Source: HKCCE3408 sp038530555
Lineage (GTDB): Bacteria > Pseudomonadota > Alphaproteobacteria > Rhodobacterales > Rhodobacteraceae
Length of the DNA stretch: 64,000 bases
NCBI GenBank assembly: GCA_038530555.1
Contig: JBCBCN010000012.1
Coordinates: 10,430 to 74,429, forward strand
Direction: 5' to 3'
Both the position numbers and the translations under genes were made by a program. The number at the start of each line of letters is the position of its first letter. Within the stretch, counting starts at the first letter, position 1. The notes beneath the pieces are model-generated. The model had not been told where the DNA came from. It was given only the letters and a program-made list of their open reading frames with translations, and made no database searches. Of the stretch, positions 49,110 to 58,845 are shown in pieces.

Positions 49110-50330
49110 TCACAAAAAACTTTGCCCCGGCCCGGTGGCAGGCACGCCGAGATGGGCGGCGATGGACGCGCCGATATCGGCGAAGGCACGAATGCCGATC
49201 TGCCCCGAATAGGGCCCGACCGCAAGGACCGGCACGCGTTCGCGCGTGTGATCCGTGCCGCTCCAGGTCGGGTCGTTGCCGTGATCGGCGGTGAAGATCA
49301 TCAGATCGTCCGGGCGAAGCGCCGCGATCAGGCGCGGCATTTGAGCGTCGAACCATTCGAGCGCCCGGGCATAGCCCGATACATCGCGCCGGTGGCCGTA
49401 AAGACTGTCGAATTCGACGAAATTGGCGAAGATCAGCGCGCCGTCGGCAGCTGTGGATATCCTTTGGATAAGTCCCGCCATCAGCGCGGCATCATCGCCT
49501 TTGATCTGATCGGTGATGCCGCGTCCAGCAAAGATATCCCCAATCTTACCCACAGCATGGACTGGTCGGCCCGTTCCATACACCCAGTCGCAGAGCGTTG
49601 GCTCCGGCGGGACGAGCGCGAAATCACGCCGGTTGCCGGTGCGCTCGAACGCGCCGGGCTTGCCCAGGAAGGGCCGGGCGATGACGCGCCCGACCTTTTG
49701 GGCGTGCAGGCCGGGGGCGAGGCCCTCGCACAGCGCCATCAGACGCGCGAGGCCGAAGCATTCTTCATGGGCGGCGATCTGCAGAACGCTGTCGGCTGAA
49801 GTGTAGACGATGGGCCTGCCCGTCTCGAGATGGCGCGCGCCCTCCTCGGCCAGGATCTCGGTGCCCGAGGCGTGGCGATTGCCCAGGATCCCGCTCGTGC
49901 CCGCGCGGCGGCAGATGTCTGAGGTGAGCTCGTCGGGTAGAGCGGGGTCAGTCCTCGGAAAATAGTGCCAGTCGAAGGGCACGGGCAGACCAGCGAGTTC
50001 CCAATGGCCCGAGGGCGTATCCTTGCCGGGAGAGACCTGCTGCGCCGCGCCCCAAAGCCCCCCCCAAAGCCCTTTCGGCGCGGCATCGAGACCGGGCATC
50101 GACGCACCTGAGGCCAGACGGACCGCAGCGCCGAGGCCGATTGCATCGAGATGCGGCAGGCGGAGGGGGCCCGAACGCCCGGTCTCAGAGCGGCCGCTCG
50201 CACAGAAATCCGCAATATGGCCGAGCGTGTTGGCGCCGGTATCGGGGCGGTCCTCGTTGAAAAAGTCGGCCGCATCAGGCGCCCCGCCCGCGCCGACGGA
50301 GTCCATCACCACAAGGATCGCCCGGCTCAT
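49110..50330 (-). CDS. deoB: Phosphopentomutase
   Basis: Interconverts (deoxy)ribose 1- and 5-phosphates, linking nucleoside breakdown to the pentose pool. The 406-residue product is of the alkaline-phosphatase superfamily type: metal site VVMDSVGAGGAPDA (about 7-20), Thr nucleophile region ANTLGH, and C-terminal metal ligands FTADHGNDPTWSGTDHTRE. Overlaps deoA by 4 bases. Confidence 0.95.
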   Translation of the reverse strand: MSRAILVVMDSVGAGGAPDAADFFNEDRPDTGANTLGHIADFCASGRSETGRSGPLRLPHLDAIGLGAAVRLASGASMPGLDAAPKGLWGGLWGAAQQVSPGKDTPSGHWELAGLPVPFDWHYFPRTDPALPDELTSDICRRAGTSGILGNRHASGTEILAEEGARHLETGRPIVYTSADSVLQIAAHEECFGLARLMALCEGLAPGLHAQKVGRVIARPFLGKPGAFERTGNRRDFALVPPEPTLCDWVYGTGRPVHAVGKIGDIFAGRGITDQIKGDDAALMAGLIQRISTAADGALIFANFVEFDSLYGHRRDVSGYARALEWFDAQMPRLIAALRPDDLMIFTADHGNDPTWSGTDHTRERVPVLAVGPYSGQIGIRAFADIGASIAAHLGVPATGPGQSFL

Positions 50331-51637
50331 TGTGCGATGCGCTCACGGATCAACGGGCCTGCGGGCTCGGGCCGTTCGCGCAGCCGGAAGGCCGAGATCA
50401 GGGCGGAAGTAACTCGGTCCGCGTCCTCCTCACGCGCGGCGTGGATGGTCATGAGCGGGCGGTCCGCATCGACATAGTCGCCCAGCCGCGCCAGTCCCGA
50501 GAGGCCTACACGCGCGTCGATCCGGTCTTTGTCCTGCACGCGTCCGCCGCCCAGGGCCACGACCGCATCGCCTAGGGCGCGGGTGTCGATCCAAGCCACA
50601 TAGCCTGCGCCTGTAGGGAAAAGATCACGCTGGATCTGGGCGGCAGGCAGCCGGTCGCGCCAATGCTCGACGAAATCTCTGGGCCCGCCCAGACGCGCGA
50701 TCATCCGCCCGAAGATCTCGGCCGCCTCGCCGGTTCGGATGGCGGCAGCAATGCGCCCTGCCCCATCCTTGGCATCCGCCGCGATACCGCCAAGCGCCAG
50801 AACCTCACCGCCCAGCTCGAGGCATAGCCGATGCAGTGCTGAGCCGGAGGCAGCGCCGGTCAGGACGTGCATCGCCTCGATCACCTCAAGCGCATTACCC
50901 GCCGCGTTCGCTAGAGGCTGATTCATGTCCGAGATCAGGGCGGTTGTCATCGTCCCACTGGCCTGCGCCGTTTTCACGAGCGCATCTGCCAACTCACGCG
51001 CGGCGGTGTCATCCTTGAGGACCGCACCGGTCCCAGTTTTGACATCGAGGACCAGCGCCTCAGGCCCGCAGGCCAGCTTTTTGGACAGAATCGAGGCCAC
51101 GATCAGATCGAGCGAGCCGACCGTGCCGGTGACATCGCGCACCGCATATAGTCGTCGGTCGGCCGGCGCGATATCGCCGGTTGCGCCCACGATGGCACAG
51201 CCGATATCGCCGACAATATCTTGAAGGTCATCAACCGAGATCTGCGTGCGGTAGCCCGGGATCGCCTCAAGCTTGTCGAGTGTGCCGCCGGTATGGCCAA
51301 GGCCTCGGCCCGAGATCATCGGCACATAGGCCCCGCAGGCGGCTAGCGCGGGGGCCAGGATCAGCGAAGTGCAATCGCCGACACCGCCGGTGGAGTGTTT
51401 GTCCAGTACCGGGCCATCGAAGGACCAATGCAGCGTCTCGCCGCTTTCGCGCATCGCATGGGTCAATTGCACGCGTGCCTCCTGACTAAGGCCAGTCTGA
51501 CAAATCGCCATGGCGAAGGCCCCGGCCTGGGCGTCGCTGACCCCGCCTTGGGCAAGCTCTTCGGCGAACCAATAAATCTCGGCTTCGCTGAGCGATTGTC
51601 CGTGGCGGAGTTTCTCCAGGATTTCGCGCGCTTGCAT
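50327..51637 (-). CDS. deoA: Thymidine phosphorylase
   Basis: Phosphorolysis of thymidine/deoxyuridine to base and deoxyribose 1-phosphate. The 436-residue product shows the phosphate site KHSTGGVGD (about 80-88), SGRGLGHTGGTLDKLEAIPG (the family signature), and KTGTGAV in the active-site cleft. Its place between cdd and deoB fits the salvage operon cdd-deoA-deoB-add-upp. Confidence 0.95.
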   Translation of the reverse strand: MQAREILEKLRHGQSLSEAEIYWFAEELAQGGVSDAQAGAFAMAICQTGLSQEARVQLTHAMRESGETLHWSFDGPVLDKHSTGGVGDCTSLILAPALAACGAYVPMISGRGLGHTGGTLDKLEAIPGYRTQISVDDLQDIVGDIGCAIVGATGDIAPADRRLYAVRDVTGTVGSLDLIVASILSKKLACGPEALVLDVKTGTGAVLKDDTAARELADALVKTAQASGTMTTALISDMNQPLANAAGNALEVIEAMHVLTGAASGSALHRLCLELGGEVLALGGIAADAKDGAGRIAAAIRTGEAAEIFGRMIARLGGPRDFVEHWRDRLPAAQIQRDLFPTGAGYVAWIDTRALGDAVVALGGGRVQDKDRIDARVGLSGLARLGDYVDADRPLMTIHAAREEDADRVTSALISAFRLRERPEPAGPLIRERIAQ

Positions 51638-51646
51638 CTCTCAGGC

Positions 51647-52039
51647 TCAGTCTTTGGCCATATGCGCGCCGCTGAAGGCGCCTGGAAGAAGAGCCGCGAC
51701 CGAGGTTTTGAGCGTTGCTCCGTCCGTCGTGGCCAGGGTCACGGGCGTGTCGCCATCGGCAAATTCGGCGAGCTTTTGGCGGCAGCCGCCGCAGGGTGGC
51801 ACGGGCTCGGGGCTGTTGGCGATGACGACGATCTCGGCGATGCGGGTGTCGCCCTGCGCGATCATCGCCGCAATTGCGCCCGCCTCGGCGCAGGTGCCTT
51901 CGGGATAGGCCACGTTTTCGACATTGCAGCCGAGATGCACGTTGCCCTCGACGCTGCGAATGGCGGCGCCAACGTGAAAGCCGCTATAGGGCACATAGGC
52001 GTTGGCCATTACGCGTTTCGCGTCGGTCAAAAGAGCCAT
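51647..52039 (-). CDS. cdd: Cytidine deaminase
   Basis: Deaminates cytidine and deoxycytidine to (deoxy)uridine. The 130-residue product is the small tetrameric type with zinc ligands in GTCAEAGAI (Cys-Ala-Glu) and PPCGGCRQ (two Cys). VPYSGFHVGAAI binds substrate. The start at 52039 (MALLTDAKRV) removes a 22-codon non-conserved extension. First gene of the salvage operon. Confidence 0.94.
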   Translation of the reverse strand: MALLTDAKRVMANAYVPYSGFHVGAAIRSVEGNVHLGCNVENVAYPEGTCAEAGAIAAMIAQGDTRIAEIVVIANSPEPVPPCGGCRQKLAEFADGDTPVTLATTDGATLKTSVAALLPGAFSGAHMAKD

Positions 52040-52129
52040 CGGCACGCGCCTCCCGTTTCGTCGTCTGCGCGCAGTGTGCGGCGGCGGTGGACCGGGCGCA
52101 AGCATCGGGAGATGCGCGGGAGCGCGTGG

Positions 52130-52222
52130 CGTAAGTTTCGGGTTCGATGTGATTATATATTTGCGATATTCTATTCTATTTTATAGATATTAATCGCGTA
52201 TTTTTTAACTTTTTACAATTTT
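52130..52222. promoter_or_regulatory. AT-rich spacer upstream of the cdd operon
   Basis: About 90 bases with three-quarters A/T in a genome window otherwise near 63% G/C. It separates the maeB stop (52223) from cdd (start 52039). On the minus strand it offers several TATAAT/TATAAA-like hexamers, so it is the probable promoter region of the salvage operon. I see no clear operator in it. Confidence 0.5.
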
Positions 52223-54508
52223 TCAGCTGTAAAGATCCACCGGCGTTCCGGCCAAGGCAGAGATGTTCAAAAGCCCTCGCGCCGTGATTGCCGGGGTCAC
52301 GATTGTCGCACGGTTGCCCATCCCCATCAGGATCGGACCGACCTCCAGACCGCCCCCGCGCGATTTGAGCATGTTGCGCGCCGCCCCGGCCGCATCGGTC
52401 GAGGCAAAGACCAGCGCATTAGCAACCCCCTGCATCCGCGATTGCGGGAAGATGCGCGCCCTGAGATCGGGATCAAGCGCTGTGTCGAGCTGCATCTCAC
52501 CCTCATAGGTGAAATCAGGTGCCATCGCGTCGAGGATCTCGAGCGCAGCCCGCATGCGCCCGCCGCTATCACCCTCCAGATTTCCAAACTGGCTGCTTGA
52601 GCACAGGGCGATGTTGGGCGTCAGGCCGAAGCGGCGAATATGGCGCGCGGTGGCCACAACGGTCTCGGCGATCTGGTCGGGCGTTGGCACTTGGTGGACT
52701 TGCGTGTCGGCGATGAAAAGCGGGCCGTCTTCGTGCACCATCAGACTGAGGGCCGCGACGGGGTGCAGGCCTTTATTGCCCAGGATCTGCTGCACGTAAT
52801 TGAGGTGCCAGAGATATTGGCCGAAGACGCCGCAGATCATCGAATCCGCCTCGCCGCGTTGGACCATCACCGCCGCGATTGCCGTCGTATTTGTCCGAAG
52901 CACGGCTTGTGCAAGATCTGGCGTCACGCCGCGGCGAGCCATAAGCCCATGATAAGTTTCCCAATAGTCTCGGTAGCGGGGATCGCTTTGCGGGTTTACC
53001 AGCTCAAAGGCCGAGACCGCTTTAGCACTGAGGCCAGCGCGTTCTGCGCGCGCATGGATGACATCGGGACGCCCGATCAGGATGGGCCGGTCGGTCATCT
53101 CTTCGAGCATCGCGTGACTGGCGCGAAGCACGCGCTCATCCTCGCCCTCGGCAAAGACAATGCGCCGCGTCGCGGTCGCCGCCGCCTCGAATACCGGCCG
53201 CATGATGAGCGCTGAACGGAAGACGGATTGATCGAGCCGCGCGCGATAGGAGGCCGGATCGGCCAGGGGCCGTGTCGCCACGCCGGACGCCATCGCGGCT
53301 TCGGCCACAGCGCTGGCCACGACGCCCATCAGGCGCGGATCGAAGGGTTTGGGGATCAGGTAATCGGCGCCGAAGCTGAGCTTTTCGCCGCGATACGCAG
53401 CAGCCGCCTCCGCCGAGGTCGTGGCCCGCGCGAGGGCCGCGATGCCTTCGATACAGGCGATCTCCATCGCGTCGTTGATCTGCGTCGCGCCCACATCAAG
53501 CGCGCCTCGAAAAATAAAAGGGAAACAGAGCACATTATTGACTTGATTGGGAAAATCGCTGCGGCCGGTGGCGATGATGGCCTCGGGCGCCACCTCTTTG
53601 ACCAGGTCGGGCATGATCTCAGGCGTCGGATTGGCCAGGGCGAAGATCACCGGACGCGCGGCCATTTGCGTGACCATCTCGGGCGTCAGCACACCAGGGC
53701 CGGAGAGGCCCAGAAACATATCCGCGCCCGCGATCACTTCGGACAGATCCCGTGGACCGCCGGGCTGAGCAAAGGCCGCCTTCTGAGGGGTCATGTCGAC
53801 CTCCCGGCCCTCGTGGATCAAACCGTGCAGATCGCAGAGCCAGACATTTTCGCGCTTGAGCCCCAGCTTGAGGAGCATGTTGAGACAGGCGATCCCTGCC
53901 GCGCCGCCGCCGGTTGAGACCAGCTTGATGTCTTCGAAGCTTTTGCCCGCTACGCGTAGCGCATTCGTCGCCGCTGCGCCGACAACGATAGCGGTGCCGT
54001 GTTGGTCATCGTGGAAAACGGGGATGTTCATCCGCGCGCGACAGTATTCTTCAACGATGAAGCAATCGGGCGCTTTGATGTCTTCGAGATTGATGGCCCC
54101 GAAGGTCGGTTCGAGCGCGCAAACGATCTCGGCCAGGCGCATTGGATCGGGCTCATTCACCTCGAGGTCGAAACAGTCTATGTTTGCGAATTTCTTAAAC
54201 AATACCGCCTTGCCTTCCATCACGGGCTTGGAGGCGAGCGCACCGATATTGCCCAGGCCCAGTACGGCCGAGCCATTGGTGACCACGGCCACCAGATTGC
54301 CGCGCGCGGTGAGGTCGGCGGCCTCGGCGGCGTTGGATTTGATCGACAAACAGGCCTCGGCCACGCCCGGCGAATAGGCCAGCGCCAGGTCGCGGCCGTT
54401 GGCGAGCGGCTTGGTCGGGCGAACCTCAAGCTTTCCGGCGCGCGGGCGACGGTGATAGTCGAGCGCGGCCTCGCGAAAGACGGCCTTAGGATCCGTATCA
54501 GCCATCAT
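52223..54508 (-). CDS. maeB: NADP-dependent malic enzyme fused to phosphotransacetylase-like domain
   Basis: Oxidative decarboxylation of malate to pyruvate with NADPH. The 761-residue product has an N-terminal malic enzyme (about 1-430) with PVFHDDQHGTAIVVGAA and the NAD(P) motif STGGGAAGIACLNML. A C-terminal domain (about 435-761) is related to phosphate acetyltransferase (ERVLRASHAM, MSLMVHEDGPLFIADTQVH). This domain is typically regulatory rather than catalytic in MaeB enzymes. Two adjacent ATGs (54508 and 54505) are possible. A perfect 22-base palindrome lies 27 bases upstream. Confidence 0.94.
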   Translation of the reverse strand: MMADTDPKAVFREAALDYHRRPRAGKLEVRPTKPLANGRDLALAYSPGVAEACLSIKSNAAEAADLTARGNLVAVVTNGSAVLGLGNIGALASKPVMEGKAVLFKKFANIDCFDLEVNEPDPMRLAEIVCALEPTFGAINLEDIKAPDCFIVEEYCRARMNIPVFHDDQHGTAIVVGAAATNALRVAGKSFEDIKLVSTGGGAAGIACLNMLLKLGLKRENVWLCDLHGLIHEGREVDMTPQKAAFAQPGGPRDLSEVIAGADMFLGLSGPGVLTPEMVTQMAARPVIFALANPTPEIMPDLVKEVAPEAIIATGRSDFPNQVNNVLCFPFIFRGALDVGATQINDAMEIACIEGIAALARATTSAEAAAAYRGEKLSFGADYLIPKPFDPRLMGVVASAVAEAAMASGVATRPLADPASYRARLDQSVFRSALIMRPVFEAAATATRRIVFAEGEDERVLRASHAMLEEMTDRPILIGRPDVIHARAERAGLSAKAVSAFELVNPQSDPRYRDYWETYHGLMARRGVTPDLAQAVLRTNTTAIAAVMVQRGEADSMICGVFGQYLWHLNYVQQILGNKGLHPVAALSLMVHEDGPLFIADTQVHQVPTPDQIAETVVATARHIRRFGLTPNIALCSSSQFGNLEGDSGGRMRAALEILDAMAPDFTYEGEMQLDTALDPDLRARIFPQSRMQGVANALVFASTDAAGAARNMLKSRGGGLEVGPILMGMGNRATIVTPAITARGLLNISALAGTPVDLYS

Positions 54509-54534
54509 GCGCGCCTTTCGTGTCGTTCTTCACC

Positions 54535-54556
54535 GGTAGTTTAACGTTAAACTACC
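54535..54556. promoter_or_regulatory. Perfect 22-bp palindrome upstream of maeB
   Basis: Half-site GGTAGTTTAAC is followed directly by its exact complement, with central CG. Spacing (27 bases before the maeB start, 57 bases after the nadK stop) suits a repressor site. Size and symmetry fit a LacI-type or related dimer regulator of carbon metabolism; the regulator is not in the window. Confidence 0.7.
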
Positions 54557-54612
54557 CCGAAGCCGCGCCGCTTTACCCGTCCATTTTGCGCGACCAAAGG
54601 ACCCAGCCGGCC

Positions 54613-55380
54613 TTAGACGAATTGCTCACGGATCAGCCGTTCTTCGAGACCGTGGCCCGGGTCGAAGAGAATACGATGCTCAACGCTGGGCTCGGACCGG
54701 ATCTCAACCTCAACCACATCGCTGACCGAGCGGCTGTCGGCATCGGCCCGCACGGGGCGTTTCGCGTGGCCCATCACCTCGATCTTGACCCGGGCGCTTT
54801 TGGGCAAAAGCGCGCCGCGCCAACGCCTCGGCCGGAACGCCGCCATCGCCGTCAGGGCAAGAACATCCGAGCCGATGGGCACGATCGGGCCATGGGCGGA
54901 ATAGTTGTAAGCAGTCGATCCGGCAGGCGTGGAGACCAGTGCCCCGTCGCAAACAAGCTCATCCATGCGCAGTTTTCCATCGACCCAGACGCGCAGCTTG
55001 GCCGCCTGCGGCCCGGCGCGCAGAAGGCTGACCTCATTGATGGCCAAGGCCTCGGTCACGCGACCATCGGCATCGCTGGCGCGCATATGAAGCGGGTTGA
55101 TCACCTCAGCCTCGGCCCCAGCAAGGCGCGCGGGCAGATCCTCGGCATGATATTCATTCATAAGAAAACCGACCGTTCCGCGATTCATGCCATAGACCGG
55201 TGCGGCAAGCGCTTGCGTGTCGTGGAGCACGGAAAGCATGAAGCCGTCGCCGCCCAAGGCCACGATGACATCAGCCGCCTCGGGAGCCGCATCGCCGTAA
55301 CGAGCGATAAGGTCTGTGCGCGCATCTTGGGCGATCTCGACATCTGAGGCGAGAAACGCGATTTTTTGCGTGTCACTCAT
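54613..55380 (-). CDS. nadK: NAD kinase
   Basis: Phosphorylates NAD+ to NADP+. The 255-residue product has the family motif ALGGDGFMLSVLH (about 41-53), the NE motif LAINEVSLLRAG and the glycine-rich segment DGALVSTPAGSTAYNYSAHG (about 145-164). It is slightly shorter than average (about 290) because the N-terminal domain is compact. Next to maeB, the arrangement links NADP supply with an NADP-using enzyme. Confidence 0.93.
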   Translation of the reverse strand: MSDTQKIAFLASDVEIAQDARTDLIARYGDAAPEAADVIVALGGDGFMLSVLHDTQALAAPVYGMNRGTVGFLMNEYHAEDLPARLAGAEAEVINPLHMRASDADGRVTEALAINEVSLLRAGPQAAKLRVWVDGKLRMDELVCDGALVSTPAGSTAYNYSAHGPIVPIGSDVLALTAMAAFRPRRWRGALLPKSARVKIEVMGHAKRPVRADADSRSVSDVVEVEIRSEPSVEHRILFDPGHGLEERLIREQFV

Positions 55381-55587
55381 GACTTAGCTCCCGCAACTTG
55401 GACCTTTGTCCCCCGCGTGGCGGGCAAAAACAATCCCCAATCCCGCGCCAGTCTAGGAATGCACAACCCGGACCTAGGGCAAAGACATGTCGCCCAGCCC
55501 GCCGGAGAGGTCGCAAGTGGGTTTCCCAAGCGCGCGATTTGCCCTAATTACCCAGCGAAATCGCCTTAGTGACCGAGGATGCAAGCC

Positions 55588-56883
55588 ATGAACGCCCCAC
55601 AGCGTGACACGACCTTTTTCGAAGAAGACCTGGCCAGCCGCGATGCGGAGATCTTTGCCGCCATCGGTCAGGAACTGACGCGTCAACGTGAAGAGATCGA
55701 GTTGATCGCCTCCGAAAACATTGTCAGCCGAGCGGTTCTGCAGGCTCAGGGCTCGGTGATGACCAACAAATACGCCGAGGGCTATCCCGGGCGGCGCTAT
55801 TACGGCGGCTGCCAATACGTGGACATCGCCGAAAATCTAGCGATCGACCGCGCCAAGCAGCTTTTCGGCTGCGGCTTTGCCAATGTGCAGCCCAATTCGG
55901 GCAGTCAGGCAAACCAGGGGGTGTTCACCGCTTTGCTGAAGCCCGGCGATACGATCCTTGGGATGAGCCTCGATGCGGGCGGTCACCTGACCCATGGCGC
56001 GGCACCGAACCAGTCGGGCAAGTGGTTTAACGCCATTCAGTACGGCGTGCGCCGCGACACGCTTGAGATCGATTATGAGCAGGTTGCCGCCCTGACAGCC
56101 GAGCATCAACCCAAGCTCATCATTGCCGGTGGTTCGGCCATTCCGCGCCAGATCGATTTCGCCAAAATGCGCGAGATTGCCGATACTGTGGGCGCCTACC
56201 TTTTGGTGGACATGGCGCATTTCGCGGGTCTCGTAGCGGCAGGGCTGTACCCCTCGCCCTTCCCCCACGCCCATGCCGCGACGACCACGACCCACAAGAC
56301 CCTGCGGGGCCCGCGCGGCGGCATGATCCTGACCGATGACGAGGCATTGGCGAAGAAGTTCAACTCGGCCATTTTCCCGGGCATCCAGGGTGGACCTCTG
56401 ATGCATGTGATCGCCGCCAAGGCCGTGGCCTTCGGCGAGGCGCTGCAGCCGGGCTTCAAGGATTACCAGGCGCAGGTCATCGCCAATGCCCAAGCGATGG
56501 GCGAGGAACTGATGGCCGGTGGTCTCGACCTGGTGACAGGTGGCACCGACACCCATGTCCTGCTGGTCGATCTGCGGCCCAAGGGCGTCACCGGCAAGGC
56601 GACCGAGGCGGCCTTGGGCCGGGCGCATATCACTTGCAACAAGAACGGCATCCCGTTCGATACCGAAAAGCCGATGATCACCTCGGGTATCCGTCTTGGC
56701 AGCCCGGCGGGCACGACGCGCGGCTTTGGCGCGCCTGAATTCAAGCAGATCGCCCGCTGGATCTGCGAGGTCACGGAAGGCCTGTCGTCAAATGGTGAGG
56801 ACGGCAACGCCGCGGTCGAAGAGAAGGTGAAAGGCGAAGTGATCGAACTTTGCCGCGCCTTCCCGGTCTACCCCGCGCTCTAA
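55588..56883 (+). CDS. glyA: Serine hydroxymethyltransferase
   Basis: PLP enzyme converting serine and tetrahydrofolate to glycine and methylene-THF. The 431-residue product shows LIASENIVSRAV, YAEGYPGRRYYGGC, the PLP-Lys in TTTTHKTLRGPRGG (about 226-239) and FNSAIFPGIQGGP. I prefer the ATG at 55588 (MNAPQRDTTFF), which has GAGG at 9 bases, over the one at 55579, which is too close to it. A terminator follows. Confidence 0.96.
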   Translation: MNAPQRDTTFFEEDLASRDAEIFAAIGQELTRQREEIELIASENIVSRAVLQAQGSVMTNKYAEGYPGRRYYGGCQYVDIAENLAIDRAKQLFGCGFANVQPNSGSQANQGVFTALLKPGDTILGMSLDAGGHLTHGAAPNQSGKWFNAIQYGVRRDTLEIDYEQVAALTAEHQPKLIIAGGSAIPRQIDFAKMREIADTVGAYLLVDMAHFAGLVAAGLYPSPFPHAHAATTTTHKTLRGPRGGMILTDDEALAKKFNSAIFPGIQGGPLMHVIAAKAVAFGEALQPGFKDYQAQVIANAQAMGEELMAGGLDLVTGGTDTHVLLVDLRPKGVTGKATEAALGRAHITCNKNGIPFDTEKPMITSGIRLGSPAGTTRGFGAPEFKQIARWICEVTEGLSSNGEDGNAAVEEKVKGEVIELCRAFPVYPAL

Positions 56884-56905
56884 GCACTCCAAATAGGAAA
56901 AGCCG

Positions 56906-56938
56906 AAAAGCGCTCTGGTCCGGCCAGGGCGCTTTTTT
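56906..56938 (+). terminator. Rho-independent terminator after glyA
   Basis: AAAAGCGCTCTGG pairs with CCAGGGCGCTTTT (one G-U pair) around a short loop and runs into TTTTTT at 56933-56938. It begins 22 bases after the glyA stop. Confidence 0.88.
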
Positions 56939-57109
56939 CATGGGGTTTCGCGCAAAGATTGGACTGTCATGAGCCCCAAGCTGGCAAGGGTTTGCCGGTC
57001 GCTTGCCCGTTCTGCGCAGGTCTCTTGCTCCCCTGGGCATCGCGCCTAAGTCTTCACTTAGACGTGAACGTTCGGGGTGCGGCGAGACCGCGGGATTTCG
57101 GGGGCGGAC

Positions 57110-58156
57110 ATGCATTTTCATTCTCACGCCAGTGATATTCCTGGCGGTTATCGCAAAGAGGCAGAGCGGGATTTTCGCCGCTTCACCCGAAATTGGTGTC
57201 AGCGCGACGATCGTATCGCGATGGCCAGTTTTGTGGGCAGTTTTACCGCCTATTTCTTCACCCTTTGGCTCACTATTCAGGCCTGGCCCAATCCTTGGCT
57301 TGTGGTGCCACTTATCGTGATCAACTCCTTCGCAGGCGTGCGTCTTTATGTGTTGCAGCACGATACCGGACACAATTCGCTGTTCTCGACGCGGGAGCGG
57401 AACGATCTGGCCGGGCATATCCTGTCGGTCTTTACGCTGACGCCCTATCGGGTGATGCAATTCAACCATAATGAGCACCACGCCCATTTGGGCAATCTCG
57501 ACGAACGGGACGCGACTGAAATCTACACGATGACACTCGCGGAATGGGAGCGAGCGGGGCCGTGGATGCGGGCCTTTTACCGGATCTATCGCCATCCCCT
57601 GATCCTGATCCCGATCGGCGGGATGTTTACTTATGCCATCGCCTATCGCTGGCCCAAGAACGCCGCACGGATCGATGCCAAGGGTGTGGTGGTGCACAAT
57701 CTGGGTCTGGCCACGTGGGTCGGGCTGATCTTTCTGATGGCCGGGCTGCCCGGTCTGATCATCTATGCGGGCACGGTCTTTTCGGCGGGCTGCATCGGGG
57801 TCTTTCTGGTCTACCTGCAGCACAATTTCGAAGACACCTATTGGGAGCGGAAACCCGCGCTCAGCCCCGCCCGGGCGGCGCTTCAGGGATCATCGGCTCT
57901 CGATCTGGGCTGGCTCTGGGATCTTGGCACCGGCAACATCGCCTATCACGACCTGCATCATTTCAACGCCAACATCCCCTCCTACCGCCTGCGCCAATGC
58001 CACCGCGCGCTGCGGCAGCAATACGATGTCGCGACGATCCGTTGGCCCGAAGCGCTGAGCGCATTCCGCCTGAAGCTGTGGGATGAAAATGAGGAGCGTT
58101 TGGTGCCTTTCCCCCGCCAAGCGTCCCGCGCTGCCACCCTTAGTCCGGTGGATTAG
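57110..58156 (+). CDS. Fatty acid desaturase, membrane di-iron type
   Basis: 348 residues with four hydrophobic helices in two pairs and the three His boxes: HDTGHN (HxxxH), HNEHHAH (HxxHH) and HDLHHFN. This complete di-iron ligand set is typical of acyl-lipid or related desaturases/hydroxylases that need O2 and an electron donor. The start at 57110 (MHFHSHASDIPGG) fits better than one 11 codons earlier. A TetR gene is convergent. Confidence 0.88.
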   Translation: MHFHSHASDIPGGYRKEAERDFRRFTRNWCQRDDRIAMASFVGSFTAYFFTLWLTIQAWPNPWLVVPLIVINSFAGVRLYVLQHDTGHNSLFSTRERNDLAGHILSVFTLTPYRVMQFNHNEHHAHLGNLDERDATEIYTMTLAEWERAGPWMRAFYRIYRHPLILIPIGGMFTYAIAYRWPKNAARIDAKGVVVHNLGLATWVGLIFLMAGLPGLIIYAGTVFSAGCIGVFLVYLQHNFEDTYWERKPALSPARAALQGSSALDLGWLWDLGTGNIAYHDLHHFNANIPSYRLRQCHRALRQQYDVATIRWPEALSAFRLKLWDENEERLVPFPRQASRAATLSPVD

Positions 58157-58736
58157 GGCCCACCGCCTTCCGCACCATGTCCCAGTAAATATCGGCTACC
58201 GCCTCCCGGCTGAGCCGCCCGTCGTCGCGATACCAAGTCGTCACCCCGGTAAGCATCGCGATCACGGCCATCGTCGCAAGTTTGCTATCGCTCAGATCGA
58301 AAGTGCCCGCCGCAATACCGCGTTGCAGGATCGCCTCGAGCCGGTTCTCATAACGCCCGCGCAGCGTTTCGATGACCGCGAAATTCTCGGGGCTGAGATT
58401 TCTGAGCTCCATATAGGCGATGAAAACCAGGTCAGGCCGGTCGAGATGGAAGGCGATGTGGTGGCGGGTAAAGGCCTCGAGCTCGACCAGGGGCGGCACC
58501 GCCTCCCGCACGCGCCACGCCGCCAAAAGCGCGTCGAGATGGTCGCGCATAAGCTCAAAAAGCAGCGTCTGCTTGTCTGGCGTATAGAGGTAAAGCGCCC
58601 CGGCCTGAACGCCGACCTCAGCCGCGATCTGACGCATCGAGACCGCGGCAAAGCCATGTTCGGCGAACAGCCGCAACGCCGCGTCGCGGACCTTGGGACC
58701 GGTGATCTGAGCGTGGGAGCCTTGTTTGCGTGCCAT
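58140..58736 (-). CDS. TetR family transcriptional regulator
   Basis: 198 residues. N-terminal helix-turn-helix (LFAEHGFAAVSMRQIAAEVGVQAGALYLYTPDKQTLL, about 23-60) and an all-helical ligand domain. It overlaps the end of the convergent desaturase gene by 17 bases. TetR proteins next to desaturases often sense acyl-CoA or fatty acids, but a target is not visible here. Confidence 0.9.
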   Translation of the reverse strand: MARKQGSHAQITGPKVRDAALRLFAEHGFAAVSMRQIAAEVGVQAGALYLYTPDKQTLLFELMRDHLDALLAAWRVREAVPPLVELEAFTRHHIAFHLDRPDLVFIAYMELRNLSPENFAVIETLRGRYENRLEAILQRGIAAGTFDLSDSKLATMAVIAMLTGVTTWYRDDGRLSREAVADIYWDMVRKAVGPNPPD

Positions 58737-58845
58737 GGCGATAACCTATCTGAACGCTTGTTCAATTAAAAGCGGCACGGTCGCCTAACCTCGGCTTTGC
58801 ACACCTCATATTGCTCAGACATCGCCCTTGGGGTAGCGGTAAGAG

